From positions 186,001-250,000 of the forward strand of contig NZ_CP108424.1 in the NCBI RefSeq assembly GCF_035917235.1: a stretch of DNA of 64,000 nt, given 5' to 3'. Made by a program: the position numbers and the translations under genes. Shown here piece after piece: positions 9,082-18,847 of this stretch (its first letter is position 1; every line of letters starts with the position of its first letter). The stretch is from Streptomyces sp. NBC_01294 (GTDB lineage: Bacteria; Actinomycetota; Actinomycetes; Streptomycetales; Streptomycetaceae). Below the pieces are notes generated by a model. It was not told the origin of the DNA. It ran no database searches and saw only the letters and a program-made list of their open reading frames with translations.

Positions 9082-12048
9082 TTAGTGGCTACGGCGATAC
9101 AGCTCTGGTCCACACACCTTGGCACAGGGGTCGTCCGGACGGACGGCGCCATTTGTCGCGGCCGCGAAGCCTGCCGCCGCCGGCGGAACAAGCTGATACT
9201 CGCGGCCCACCGCGTCGGCCTGGGTGTTTCCGTACACGGTGACCTCGCCGTCCGACCAGCGGACGAAGAGGTCGTCTTCCCAGTCGTTCATGCCGTACTC
9301 CCCCAGGGCGATCACCCGCGCATGGGTCCATGTGGAGCTTGACGCGACGACGCTCTCGTTCTGCAGCCGACCGGTGTTCACGTCGGGGAAGACGCTCACC
9401 TTCCCGCTGGCCCATACGACCAGCAGGTCGTGATTGGGGGCAGCGCCATTGCTGTCGCCATCAAGGTCGCCTCCCGTCATGAGGCTGGCCGTCTGCCAGA
9501 GATCGTTCGGCGCCGCGAGCTGCTCCTCGGCGTGGAGTCCAGCCCCGTCGATGTCCGTGTACTTGGTGAGCTCACCGTCGCTCCATCGGACGATCAGGTC
9601 ATCCGGCCACTGGTTGCCGCCGTACTTGCCGGTGGCGAAACCGCGGGCGTACTTGAAGACGGAGTCCGCCGCAGCGATGGTGATCTCGTTGGGAAGGTGC
9701 TGGTCAAGCGCGGTAGGGAGCTTGGTGTTCTGGCTGACGTCGGGGTAGATGGTGACTTCGCCGTCCACCCACTTGACCATGAGGTCGTAGGCGTTGGTGC
9801 CCGCGTAGTCGCCTGTCGTGATGAGGTCCGCGTAGTTCTTCCACATGGCGTTGGGCCCGGCCAGCTGCGTCTCGCAGGGTTCGTTGGGCTTACAGCCGGC
9901 GTAGAAGCCGAAGTTCTGGTCGCCGGGGTACAGCGTGACCTCTCCGTCGTCCCATTTGACGATGAGGTCCGAGTCCCCGAACTCCTGAGAGCTGGTGTGG
10001 AAGGAGCCGGACACGGCGCCGGTGGCGTGCTTCCAGAGGTCTCCCGTGCCCATGGTCCCGCCGGTGGGCTTGTCGGGCTCGTAGTCGTTCACCGCCTGGT
10101 TGTAGAGGCGGATGATATCCGCGTCGAACTGGGAAGAGTAGGACTCGTCGTCGATGGTGCCGCCGGTCTTCCACCCCCCGATGACGCCGATCACGTCTCC
10201 GCGCTTGCCGTCGAAGTTGCGAAGGAAGGGGCCGCCGGACACACCGCCGGCGTAACCCTTGCAGGCGATCTTCAGGAACCGTCCGGAGAAGCCGGTGGTG
10301 TTCGTCGAGGGGCAGACGAGCGGAGCCTTGGATCCTCCGGGGAAGCCGAACAAGCTCACGTTCTTCTGGCTGAGCTGCTGCGATGACAGAGTGGTGAGGG
10401 AATTGCCCATGCCGGTGGCGTTTTCGAGGAACTGACCCTTCGAGTTAGGGCCGACCCGCATGAACGCGAAGTCGAGATCGTCCGCCTTGGACGGCCCTTG
10501 GGTGAGGTACCTGCCGTCGATGTAGAGCTTCCCCGCCACCATCGGGAAGATGCCGTACGGTGCCACACCCCGGTTCGAGTTCGCGGGGTCCGGCTTCCAG
10601 CCAGGTGCGAAGGCCAGGCGCTTCCAGCGGTCATTGTCGTTCAGGCAGTGGGCTGCGGTGAGCACGATCGACTTGGTAGGCGAGGCCACGGAACTCGCCG
10701 AGCAGAACTGGTCGCGTCCGCCCGGGTCTGACTGCGGGTCGTCGTCCTCATTGATGAGGAACACGCCCACCGTCGCGACGCCGTTGTTGTCGAAGTGGGA
10801 AGGTGCGGCCGCGGTGACGGCGTTTTCACGCGCGACTCCTGGGGCGGACTGTTTGGCGCCCTTGGGAGTGGCTTTGGCGATGCGTTCAGGTGTCCAGTAC
10901 GCCTCGGCCTCCTTCGCGGCCGCGATCTGGGCGGGCGTCGCCTTGAGGCTGTCGTCTTCAGGGGCTGCCGGATCTGATGGCTTGGGGGACGAAGGGGAGG
11001 GACTGGCAGTGGTGGAAGGCTTGGCACGGGGGGCCGGTTGCGAGGGGGAGACGCCGGGCGGGGTGATCGGCGGTGTCACGGTCGGCTTGCTGCCGCTGAC
11101 AGCCTCGTCGTAAAGGGCTTGGACCGTGTTGTCAAAGTACGCACTGTGGATCGCGAAAGGGTTTTCGGGAGCGGCGATGCGCTGCGAGACGCCGATGAGG
11201 TTGCCTACGCGTGTCTTTGCGTCGTAGTCGGCGATGAAGACCGAGCCGGCGGCGATTCCCGCACCGGCTGGGCCGCAGTCCAGCCGCAGGTACGGGTTCG
11301 GGGCGCCTGTTTTCGCCTTGGATGTGTCACCGGTGCATGGGTCGCCCGGCCGCGTTTCTGAGGCGCCGTGGCCTGCAACCCGAACACCCTTGTGGGTGTG
11401 GCCTGCGTCGGTCAGCAATCGGTGGCCGGGCACCGTGTCCTCGAGTTGGTCGCCGTTGATGCCCTTGTCGACCATGGCAAAGCCGACAGCAGCACTCGGG
11501 GCGGCGCCGCCCGACTCGGAGCCGGTCCACACGAGGGACCGGTTTCCCTGCCTCTTGACGGTGTAGACACCCTTCGGTGCCTCCAGGGCGCCGGTGGCGT
11601 TCTTGAAGACCTGGGGCGCGAATGCGAGCTTGTCCGCGGGGTCGCTGGTCAAGCAGTCAGCGGCCGTCGCAAGCAGGTTTCGGTTCGGGCTTGAGGTGAC
11701 GCCCGCACCGCAGAAGTACAGGCCCTTCTTGGTCAAGCGGAACAGGACTCCGGTGTCCGGGCCTGCAGCGTTCTGTGTCGGAAACCGGGACCCCAGCGTG
11801 TGGCCCTTGAGTTCCTTGCCGCCCTGCAGGGTCCACGGCTGGGCCGCAGCCATGCGCTTCGGTGAAAGGAGAGCCTGTGCTTCCTTCGCGGTCCATGAGG
11901 GGGCGGCATCGGGCGATGGCCCTCCAGTCGAGGGCCCGGGGGCGGATGGCTGCGCCGCCGCGCCTGTTACAGCCGACAGGACAATCGCAGCCGTAGACGC
12001 CCCGACCCCGAGAGACCGGAGTGCTGTGCTTACTCTCACGCAGTACAC
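9082..12048 (-). CDS. Secreted two-domain trypsin-like protein with five C-terminal propeller-like repeats
   Basis: A 988-residue exported protein with a signal peptide in residues 1-32 (ending VTGAAAQP). The first trypsin-like domain (about 90-310) has Asp131 where the catalytic His should be (LLATAADC), and GAGIAAGSVF replaces the GDSGGP box, so it is probably inactive. A Pro/Ser linker (320-400) follows. The second domain (about 410-650) has an intact triad: His467 in IVLTAAHC, Asp526 in DDLDFAFM and Ser604 in GGVSGGPF. Residues 680-945 hold five repeats around D-L-hydrophobic-V-x-W-x-D/S-G-E/K-V, for example DLIVKWDDGEVTLYPG and DLFVRWSDGEVTVYGN, resembling FG-GAP/propeller blades. The C-terminus has a Cys pair (CAKVC). 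I infer a secreted protease whose first domain has a binding or regulatory role. Confidence 0.87.
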   Translation of the reverse strand: MYCVRVSTALRSLGVGASTAAIVLSAVTGAAAQPSAPGPSTGGPSPDAAPSWTAKEAQALLSPKRMAAAQPWTLQGGKELKGHTLGSRFPTQNAAGPDTGVLFRLTKKGLYFCGAGVTSSPNRNLLATAADCLTSDPADKLAFAPQVFKNATGALEAPKGVYTVKRQGNRSLVWTGSESGGAAPSAAVGFAMVDKGINGDQLEDTVPGHRLLTDAGHTHKGVRVAGHGASETRPGDPCTGDTSKAKTGAPNPYLRLDCGPAGAGIAAGSVFIADYDAKTRVGNLIGVSQRIAAPENPFAIHSAYFDNTVQALYDEAVSGSKPTVTPPITPPGVSPSQPAPRAKPSTTASPSPSSPKPSDPAAPEDDSLKATPAQIAAAKEAEAYWTPERIAKATPKGAKQSAPGVARENAVTAAAPSHFDNNGVATVGVFLINEDDDPQSDPGGRDQFCSASSVASPTKSIVLTAAHCLNDNDRWKRLAFAPGWKPDPANSNRGVAPYGIFPMVAGKLYIDGRYLTQGPSKADDLDFAFMRVGPNSKGQFLENATGMGNSLTTLSSQQLSQKNVSLFGFPGGSKAPLVCPSTNTTGFSGRFLKIACKGYAGGVSGGPFLRNFDGKRGDVIGVIGGWKTGGTIDDESYSSQFDADIIRLYNQAVNDYEPDKPTGGTMGTGDLWKHATGAVSGSFHTSSQEFGDSDLIVKWDDGEVTLYPGDQNFGFYAGCKPNEPCETQLAGPNAMWKNYADLITTGDYAGTNAYDLMVKWVDGEVTIYPDVSQNTKLPTALDQHLPNEITIAAADSVFKYARGFATGKYGGNQWPDDLIVRWSDGELTKYTDIDGAGLHAEEQLAAPNDLWQTASLMTGGDLDGDSNGAAPNHDLLVVWASGKVSVFPDVNTGRLQNESVVASSSTWTHARVIALGEYGMNDWEDDLFVRWSDGEVTVYGNTQADAVGREYQLVPPAAAGFAAATNGAVRPDDPCAKVCGPELYRRSH

Positions 12049-12559
12049 CCTTCATTCGAAGAACTTCAAGGCGGTGCAACGGGAAACTGCCCTCGATGAT
12101 CGTTCGAACATAGGGTCGTTTTGATGAACGGGATCGGGATTATTCGGCGTCAGCGAACAGCCGTGGCCCGATTCCGGCGGAGCTCATCATTCCGCTGGAC
12201 CCGGCGCCCACGGTCGCGGAATCTGCGCTACCCCGTCCCGCGTACGGGCCCTCAGACGGACCAAACTCCTTGCCACGTCTGACGCGTACACGCATAAATA
12301 GCTACAATTTCAGGATCAACGATTTGGCTGGAAACGAAACTGCACCCAAAAAGACCACAAAGGGTAAGTAATCGGATAGAGGGCCATGAATGAACAATGG
12401 CGCAGGTGCCTCCGCGGGTGAGCCAGAAACTCCATCAGGCGAGGACGTCACCCAGCAGCCGGCGAGGGGCGCCGTCCAGGCGTCGGTGGAGCAGTTGGGC
12501 TCGAGAGTGCACGAGGCCGCTCCGGTAGGCGGGCGGTAGCCGGTCGATCGCCAGCGGAG
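12049..12559. other. Intergenic, AT-richer than its surroundings
   Basis: The stretch around 12290-12400 is AT-rich for this genome and probably holds promoters, including that of the leftward protease gene. A leftward open stretch (about 12437-12560: RLPPAYRSGLVHSRAQLLHR) could be a gene remnant. No intact gene is seen. Confidence 0.4.
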
Positions 12560-13245
12560 CCTCCCTGGTGCTGGACGCTGTCGACAAGCTCCACCCCGGC
12601 GTCCAGGCCCTAGCCGAGGCGCTGGAGCGGCACTTCCCTCGTCGAAGTGGTCTTGCAGGCCGGGGACATGCTGTACGTGCCGCGGGGCTGGTGGCAGGCG
12701 GTGGCCGCCACCCAGGGTCGGTCCCTGCACCTGACGTGCGGGCTGACCCCGGCGACCGGCCACCACCTCCTGGTGTGGCTGGCCGGACAGCTCCTCCACT
12801 CCCCCACTTTGCACGCGAACGTACCCTCCGTGGCCGGGGCCGCCGAGCGCACCGCGTACGCCGAGCAGCTGCGCAAAGAAGTCGCCGAGGCGCTCCACCC
12901 CCACATCGTCTCGGAGTTCGCCGCCTCCCTGGACGCCCGCGACCCTGGCCGCCCGGCCTCGTCCCTGCCGTGCATCGGCGACGTCCCCGCCGACCCCGGC
13001 CTGGTCCTGGCCCTCACCACCGCCCGGGCCGCGCTGGAGGGAGCCGACGAGGCCGTCGTGCTGCGCGCCGCCGGACACGAATGGGAGCTCCACACCTCCG
13101 TGCGCCCCGTGCTGGAGGCCCTGTCTCCGGCGCCCGCCTGACCTTCGGGGAGCTGGCCGAGCGCTCCCGCCTCACCGTGGAACAGGTCGCGGCTCTCGCC
13201 ACCGAGCTGGTATCCAAGGACGCGGCCGCCGTCTCCCACAGGTAG
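12560..13245 (+). pseudogene. JmjC/cupin_4-domain protein, truncated and frameshifted
   Basis: Fragments of one protein occupy two forward frames. LDAVDKLHPGVQALAEALER (12568-12630) is followed, after a shift or deletion near 12640, by LQAGDMLYVPRGWW and SLHLTCGLTPATGHH. A second shift near 13130 returns to the first frame for TFGELAERSRLTVEQVAALA and the stop at 13245. The family is the JmjC-type Fe(II)/2-oxoglutarate oxygenases. The first metal-binding motif (HxD) of the N-terminal half is not present, so the gene is non-functional. Confidence 0.72.
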
Positions 13246-13253
13246 GACCCGCC

Positions 13254-13617
13254 ATGTTCGAGGCCCCCGCCCCCGCTACCGTCGACCGGATGCTGGCCGC
13301 CCGGCAGCACGCCGCCGACCAGTTCGGTCTGCGAGTCACCGGCCGCCGGGTGTGGGGGTACCGGGGCCGCACCCTGTCGTCGGCCGCCGGCCCGCACTGG
13401 CTCCGCGTGGTCTGCGCGGAGGCCGGCACTGAGGGCGGCACGCTGTGGAACGGCCCATCCACCTCCCACGCCCTCCCCGCGTCGGTGCCGCGCCCGACCT
13501 GTTCCGCATCCGGGACTGGACCACCGACGGCTACGCCTACCGGGCCGAGCTGTACGCCTTCGCCCCCGACCCGATCGTCTCCCCGCGCCCCGTGCTCGAC
13601 GGCCGTGTTCTCGTATA
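13254..13617 (+). pseudogene. Frameshifted hypothetical gene
   Basis: It starts at ATG 13254 (MFEAPAPATVDRMLAARQHA), 9 bp after the JmjC pseudogene. The frame reads coherently to LWNG near 13455. The protein then resumes in another frame as DLFRIRDWTTDGYAYRAELY and ends VSPRPVLDGRVLV near 13617. A single frameshift near 13460 would explain this. I do not recognise the family. Its position suggests the same former operon as the JmjC gene. Confidence 0.6.
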
Positions 13618-13649
13618 GCTGCCGCCACCCGTCATGTAGCGCTGAGTAA

Positions 13650-14405
13650 CTACGCGGGGCTGCGGTCGCGCTGCTGGAGGGCGGCGAAGTCGGCGTGCGC
13701 CGTCTCGACGGCCTCCGGGTACGCCTGGGTCTTCTCGTGCTCGGCCAGCGCCCGGTAGATGCTGGAGAGGCTGGGGCTCTGTCCTTTGCGGCGGCCGGTG
13801 GGGATGAGCAGGTCGGGCTGGATGTCCTCGACGGTCTCGCCGTTCGCGCGGCGGCGGAGCACGGTGTGCAGCATGTCGTCGGTGATGACCGGGGGCCGGC
13901 CGCCGTGGTTGCCCTTGCGGGCCGCGGTGTCGAGTCCTTCGAGGGTGGCCTCGCGGATGTTCTCGCGTTCGGTCTCGGCCATCGCGGCGAAGAACCCGAA
14001 CAGCAGGCGTCCTGGACCGCTGGGGTCGTACATCCCCTGGAGGGGTCCGGCGAGCATCTCCAGCACTAGGCCGTGGGCGGTGAGGTGATCGGCCAGGGCT
14101 GTCAGCTCTGCGGCATCGCGTCCCAGGCGCTTCATCTCGTAGACGGTGAAGATCACCCGGCAGTGCGGGGCATGGGCCTTGATCTCGCGGGCGGCGGTGA
14201 GGGCTGCCTCGAACTGCGGGCGGACCCTCACGCGGGTGCTGATCTTCTCGGCGAAGATCTTGTCGCGGGGGATGCGCTTGGCCGCGAGCGCGTTAGCCAC
14301 CAGCATATGGCCTGTCAGGTAGCCCAGCAGACCCGCGGACCACTGGCTTTGTTGCTCAGGAGCGAGAGCGTTTGTCACCCAAGGGCAAGAACACCCGGTG
14401 GACAA
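13650..14405 (-). pseudogene. Serine recombinase (resolvase family) lacking the catalytic-serine motif
   Basis: Most of a resolvase/invertase-type protein is intact: IFTVYEMKRLGRDAAELTAL (catalytic-domain helix with the conserved R-L-x-R-like region), AAMAETERENIREATLEGLD (helix E), then GNHGGRPPVITDDML and the C-terminal DNA-binding HTH (SPSLSSIYRALAEH). Active members begin G-Y-x-R-x-S-T. Here the equivalent N-terminus reads LLGYLTGHMLVANALAAKR, so the R-x-S segment is missing. The sequence before it does not resemble the family. The protein could still bind DNA, but strand cleavage is unlikely. The exact start is uncertain. Confidence 0.7.
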
Positions 14406-14540
14406 GGCAGACGATGTAGCCGAGTTTCAGCAACGCCCGGTTGCTTGACTCGGCCCTGATGTTGTGGCTTCTCCTGGCTGCGGGCCGCGGGCGGTCATCG
14501 TATGCACGACGGGTAAGGGGTGCGGTGGCAGGATGACGTG

Positions 14541-16055
14541 GTGTCCGAGACTCTCCCTGAACTGTGGCTGCGCGGCATCGCTTTCAATCCGGCGGCGCCC
14601 TCCGACGTACTGATACGCCTTCTGGAACAAGCGGCAGGTGAGGCCGGGCGGCTGATGTGCGAGGGTCGCGACCTGCCCGACGCCGTCATCGACGCAGCCC
14701 TGCGCCACCCGGACCGCGGGATCCGCCGCCGGCTCGCCGGCAACCAGCACGTCGACCCCGCACAACTCGCCCCGTTGGCAACCGACCCGTCGGGGATCGT
14801 CCGCGCCGGGCTTGCCGGCGGGCCCCGCTCCCGACCCCGATGGGTCCGACCGCTGCCGGACGACATCCTCGTCACCTTCCTGACCGCCCAGGACGGGGGC
14901 GAGGACGGCATGCTCACCGAGCACGAGATCACCCAGGAGCTCAGCGCCTCACGGCAGATCCCTCTGTCTTTCTACCGAGCCATGGCCGGGCACGAGCACC
15001 CCGAGCTCCGCGTACGCGCCACCTGGAGGTGGCAGTCGCTCACCCCTGCGCAGCAGGAGGCCCTGCTCGACGACCCCGACCCCGCCGTACGGGAAGCAGC
15101 GCAGGGAAGCATCTGGGAGCTGGACCCGGAAGCCGTGGAGGCCAGGCTGCCGTCCTTCGGCTCGCACAGCAAGCCGTTCGTGCTCGGCACGTGCGCCCTG
15201 TCCCCCGCGCTCGTCGAACAGTGCTTCGCGGACGACACGGTGCACCCCCTGACCTGGAACCGCCACACCCCGGCCGACGCCGTCGCCCGGCTCGCCCGTC
15301 ACCCCGACGCCAAGGTCCGCACGAGGGTCGCCGCCCGGCCCGACCTGGGACCGGACCTGGTCACCGAGCTGAGGGAGGACCCGAACGAGGACGTGCGGGT
15401 GCGCGCACGCCTGCACCCCTTCCCCCGCACCTGGGCCGAGTACTGGGCGATCCACCGGGTCATCGGGCACGGCCCGGACTGCACCTGCCCCATCACCGAG
15501 CCCGACACCGAGCCCGACACCGAGCCGTCACCTGACTGGTTCGCCGCCTGCGCGACGTCCGAGGAACCGGTGCTCCGCCGGGTGGCGGCGAGCTGGCCCG
15601 GCCTGCCGGCAGCACTCGTCGAGACACTGGCGCTGGACGATGACGAGGAGGTACGGATCCGGCTGGCCTGCCACCACCCGCTGGCTCCGCCGCACCTCCT
15701 CCTGGACGTCTTCGTGACCCGCCGGGCCCACCGTCCGCACCTGCTGACCCTGCCCGCGTTCCCCCGCACCGGCCTGACCCACCTCATCGGCCACCCTGAC
15801 CCCGAGGTACGCGCCCTGGCCGCAGCCGATCCCACTCTGCCCGACCCCCCGGTGGAAGACGCCGACGAGTCGGTGCGCCGGGCGGCTGCCGCCAATCCGA
15901 TCCTGACGGCCAAGGTCCTGGAGGCCCTTCTCGCCGACCCCCGCACCGCAGAGGGCGCTGCGGCCAATCCGTCCCTCTCCGTCCCCCGCATGCACGCGCT
16001 CCTCGACCGCTGCCTGAACGGCGACGCCACCCCGTCGCCGGCGGCGGGATGCTGA
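14541..16055 (+). CDS. Variant leucine-rich-repeat (LRV/HEAT-like) protein
   Basis: About 504 residues made largely of short helical repeats with a recurrent pattern such as H-P-D-x-x-V-R-x-x-L/V-A. Examples are ALRHPDRGIRRRLAGN, LARHPDAKVRTRVAAR, LALDDDEEVRIRLACH and LIGHPDPEVRALAAAD. This is typical of LRV/HEAT-like solenoids that mediate protein binding. A small acidic repeat (EPDTEPDTEPSPDW) interrupts the middle near 15500. I chose GTG 14541 because AGGA at 14530-14533 is well spaced; the frame is open to 14520. There is no signal peptide. The partner is unknown. Confidence 0.8.
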   Translation: MSETLPELWLRGIAFNPAAPSDVLIRLLEQAAGEAGRLMCEGRDLPDAVIDAALRHPDRGIRRRLAGNQHVDPAQLAPLATDPSGIVRAGLAGGPRSRPRWVRPLPDDILVTFLTAQDGGEDGMLTEHEITQELSASRQIPLSFYRAMAGHEHPELRVRATWRWQSLTPAQQEALLDDPDPAVREAAQGSIWELDPEAVEARLPSFGSHSKPFVLGTCALSPALVEQCFADDTVHPLTWNRHTPADAVARLARHPDAKVRTRVAARPDLGPDLVTELREDPNEDVRVRARLHPFPRTWAEYWAIHRVIGHGPDCTCPITEPDTEPDTEPSPDWFAACATSEEPVLRRVAASWPGLPAALVETLALDDDEEVRIRLACHHPLAPPHLLLDVFVTRRAHRPHLLTLPAFPRTGLTHLIGHPDPEVRALAAADPTLPDPPVEDADESVRRAAAANPILTAKVLEALLADPRTAEGAAANPSLSVPRMHALLDRCLNGDATPSPAAGC

Positions 16056-16322
16056 GAGACGACGCCCGCGTAGCGATCACAGGCGGGGCAACCTCTGCCC
16101 GCCATCGGCCGACGCCGACACGCCATACAGGCGTTGCCAAGTCTCGGTTCTGGCACAGATCTTGGGGAGCGGTCGCGGAGGGTGACGACATCGTTCGATT
16201 GCAAGGGATGGTTAAGACCCTGGGCCCGTCACCGCGCACCTCGACCACCACAGGCATGAGCCTTGTCCGACCCGGCACATACGCTGTCGCCACGGAAGAG
16301 AGATCCGAAAGGTGGAGGCGGC

Positions 16323-16805
16323 ATGTCGTTGACGTGGCTGGAGACGGAGGGCGGCCCGTTCATCGTGGTTCCGCGCACGGCGCTGCCGCACTGGTCGGGA
16401 ACGGAGGGCGACTACGACCGGGCTTGCGAGGTGATGGAATTCGTCGGGGTCCTCGCACTGCCTGACGGAGCCGAGGCGCTGGTCCTCGGGGACGAACCTC
16501 TCTCCACCGCCTACCTTCCCGAGCATCGAGTCCTCGTCCGCTGGCACTACGCGGAGAGCGAGGAAGGTGTCGCCGACATCATCAGGGCTGGGCTTGCCAC
16601 CGCCGAGTGGGAGGAAGGACCCGTACTGAGCACCACTGGCGAGCTCGTCATGTTCGGCGCCGCCTACTTCGGCACCGAGGTCGGGACACTCACGGACAGC
16701 ACCGCTCTCGAACTCGCCGCTGGCCGCTACCGAGTGGACTCGGCAAGCATCGAACCCGACGACCTGACGTCCTTTCGTGTCCACCGCTTTGTTGAGCTGG
16801 CCTGA
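16323..16805 (+). CDS. Imm21-like immunity protein
   Basis: A 160-residue cytoplasmic protein that resembles Imm21-family immunity proteins of polymorphic toxin systems. Visible marks are the N-terminal LTWLETEGGPFIVVP, the central ALVLGDEPLSTAYLPEHR and the Trp-rich RWHYAESE. The start at ATG 16323 is preceded by AGGTGGAGG. No toxin gene is adjacent, so it may be an orphan immunity gene, which is common in accessory DNA. The family assignment is from memory of the motif pattern. Confidence 0.65.
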   Translation: MSLTWLETEGGPFIVVPRTALPHWSGTEGDYDRACEVMEFVGVLALPDGAEALVLGDEPLSTAYLPEHRVLVRWHYAESEEGVADIIRAGLATAEWEEGPVLSTTGELVMFGAAYFGTEVGTLTDSTALELAAGRYRVDSASIEPDDLTSFRVHRFVELA

Positions 16806-16845
16806 CCCGGCGTTCGGAAAGATCCTGGGGAGTCGCTGCTGAGGG

Positions 16846-18018
16846 TCACTGAAGCAGGATCATTTTGCGTAGGAGTTCGAATCCGGCTCGTCCGTAGAGC
16901 TGCCTTTTGATCTTCTTGATGCGGTTCACGGCGCCTTCGACACTGCCGGAACTCCAGTCCAAGGTGAGGCCGGCTATCACGGCGTCGAGGTCCCGGAGCA
17001 GGTGGAGTGCGAAGCCGGTGAGGCCGGGCAGTTGGCTGGCGTCGACTGCGTCGATCCAGGCAGGGAGCCTGGAGCCGAGGCGGCCCGTGAGTATCTCGCC
17101 GAAGTCGCGGACCTGCCCGGCGGCCGTGTCCAGTTCTGGGCAGCGTGCCAGGACATCCTTCAGGCTGGCGCGGTCGTCCTCGCTCAGTGCGGTGGGGTGT
17201 CGGGTGAGCCAGCCGGTCACCTGCCGCACCGTCGGAGGCCGGGGCGGCGCGGCAGCCGGAGCCCCGCGGAGGGTGGCGATGTAGCTGCGGACCATCTGGT
17301 AGGTGACGGGCGCATTGTTGGCAACGAGTTCGCTGTGGAGGCGGGTGACGCTGGTGCATCCCTCGGCGAATCGTCGCTCCAGGTAGGGCTTGTAAGGGTC
17401 CAGCCTGCTGGGTCGGGGCCGGTTCTCGCGGATGGTGTCCTGCCAGCGTGCGGCATTCGCGTATCTGAGCACGGTGTTGAGGCCCCAGCTCAGGTGCCGG
17501 GCGATCGCTCGGCGTGAGTGACCTTGAGCAAGGAGCTCGTGGACCCGGGCGTGCGCGGCCTTCTTGCGCTCAGCCCGCCGGCCGATGGGCGCCGGGTCGT
17601 CCTGCGGTCGGCCGGAAGACAGTCGGGTGGCCTCCGGCAACATGCTGCTGGGCGAAGGGTCGCGCAGGCAGTCGCGGTGGGCGGCGACGCAGGTTTCCAC
17701 GGCTCGGCCGAGGCCCTGCCACAGGTGGAACCGGTCGGCGACCTGCAGAGCGTCTGGGGCACCGCGCCGTGCTCCCTCGGCGTATGCGCCCGCCCGGTCC
17801 CGGCAGATGATCTCCACGCCGGGGTGGCGGATCAGCCAGGCGGCCAGCGGCCCGGCCTCGCGGGTCGGGAGCACGTCGACCACGCGATGGTCTTCGACAC
17901 TGGTCAAGACGGTGGAGTAGGTCTGGCCACGGCGGATCGCGAAGTCGTCCACGCCCAGCACGCGCGGAGTACCGAACTGCGGATCGGGCAATGCCATGAC
18001 CCTGCGTAACAAGGTCAT
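16846..18018 (-). pseudogene. ISL3-family transposase, N-terminally truncated
   Basis: A 390-residue leftward frame carries the ISL3 DDE core. It has RVLGVDDFAIRRGQTYSTVL with the first D, IICRDRAGAYAEGARRGAPD with the second D, QVADRFHLWQGL, and near the C-terminus SSGSVEGAVNRIKKIKRQLY with the E. A central HTH (GHSRRAIARHLSWGLNTVLR) is present. The normal N-terminal zinc-binding and HTH regions are missing: the frame begins at ATG 18018, directly fused to a fragment of an unrelated gene. Sequence downstream of the stop (16805-16845) may hold the element's right end. The element is probably immobile on its own. Confidence 0.8.
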
Positions 18019-18143
18019 CCGGCCTCACTGGCGAGCGTCTTGACGTCGCAGGCACCTCCGGGCGGGATTTGCTCGGTCAGCAACCGGTCCATGGCCGCGC
18101 GGATGCGCCGTTCGACTTGGTCGCGCTGCTGGTGGCTCAGTGT
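18015..18143 (-). pseudogene. N-terminal fragment of an HTH accessory protein
   Basis: The leftward frame reads QQRDQVERRIRAAMDRLLTE, then GACDVKTLASEAG, and stops where the ISL3 frame begins. The wording matches the N-terminus of a Streptomyces mobile-element protein that usually continues into an HTH after ASEAG. Here the gene is cut at the ISL3 junction. Confidence 0.55.
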
Positions 18144-18355
18144 CAGAAGCAGGCTTGGCAGAAGGGGTGCTGAGCACGTTGGCCGGTATCGCCATCGAAC
18201 TGGCCGACCGGTTCGGTGCCGGTCTCATCCGGCGCGAGCCCGGCACCGAACCAGCAGTACAGCTCCGTGAGATCGGCGCCAGGCTCGCCGCGGACGCGGG
18301 CAGGGTCGACGAACTCCGTAGCCGAACCCCGGCCCACCTACCGGAAGGATCTGAG

Positions 18356-18847
18356 ATGGACCCGCTGAATCTCCCTGCAGGCGCCATTTGCGTGATGGTC
18401 GGACCTCCGGGCTCCGGCAAGTCCACCTTCGTCGCCCGCTACTCCGACAGCTGGCGTGTCTCCCTGGACCTCTACCGGCGCCTGGCCACCGACTCCGAGA
18501 TCGACCAGTCGTCCACACCAGTCGCCGTCGAGATCCAGAACCTGCTCCTGGACGCCCGCTTCGCCCGCGGCTTGACCACGCTGGTGGACTCGACCAACGT
18601 GCACGGCCACGTCAGGGCCGGGCTGCTCGCCCGCGCCCGCTACTGGCAGCGCCCCGCTGTTGCCGTCCTGTTCGACGTACCGCTGGCGACGGTGGAGGCG
18701 CGAAACGCCAGCCGCGATCGTGCGATACCCGTGCGCATCGTGCGCGAGCACCACCAGCTGCTGCCCAACGCCGACCAGCTGTACGGCGAGGGCTTCGCCA
18801 AGGTGCACCTGATTTCCGACCTCGGCCTGGCCGGAACCTTGCAGTGA
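18356..18847 (+). CDS. P-loop kinase (polynucleotide-kinase-like)
   Basis: A 163-residue AAA/zeta-like nucleotide kinase with Walker A GPPGSGKST at residues 15-23. D in SLDLYRRLA follows, then LVDSTNVHGHVRAGLLARA (Walker B and STN motif) and an Arg-rich lid (ARNASRDRAIPVRIVREH). This pattern is typical of the Pnkp-kinase-like family. I chose ATG 18356, preceded by GGAAGGATC. The same frame is open upstream to about 18167 with protein-like sequence (LSTLAGIAIELADRFGAGLI), either an N-terminal extension or the remnant of a fused neighbour. It overlaps the next start as GTGA. The substrate is unknown. Confidence 0.75.
   Translation: MDPLNLPAGAICVMVGPPGSGKSTFVARYSDSWRVSLDLYRRLATDSEIDQSSTPVAVEIQNLLLDARFARGLTTLVDSTNVHGHVRAGLLARARYWQRPAVAVLFDVPLATVEARNASRDRAIPVRIVREHHQLLPNADQLYGEGFAKVHLISDLGLAGTLQ

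Noticed and set aside
9430..10386. A 318-codon forward frame opposite the protease gene
   Set aside because: It is an antisense shadow with no recognisable protein. The minus-strand gene has clear domains and a signal peptide.
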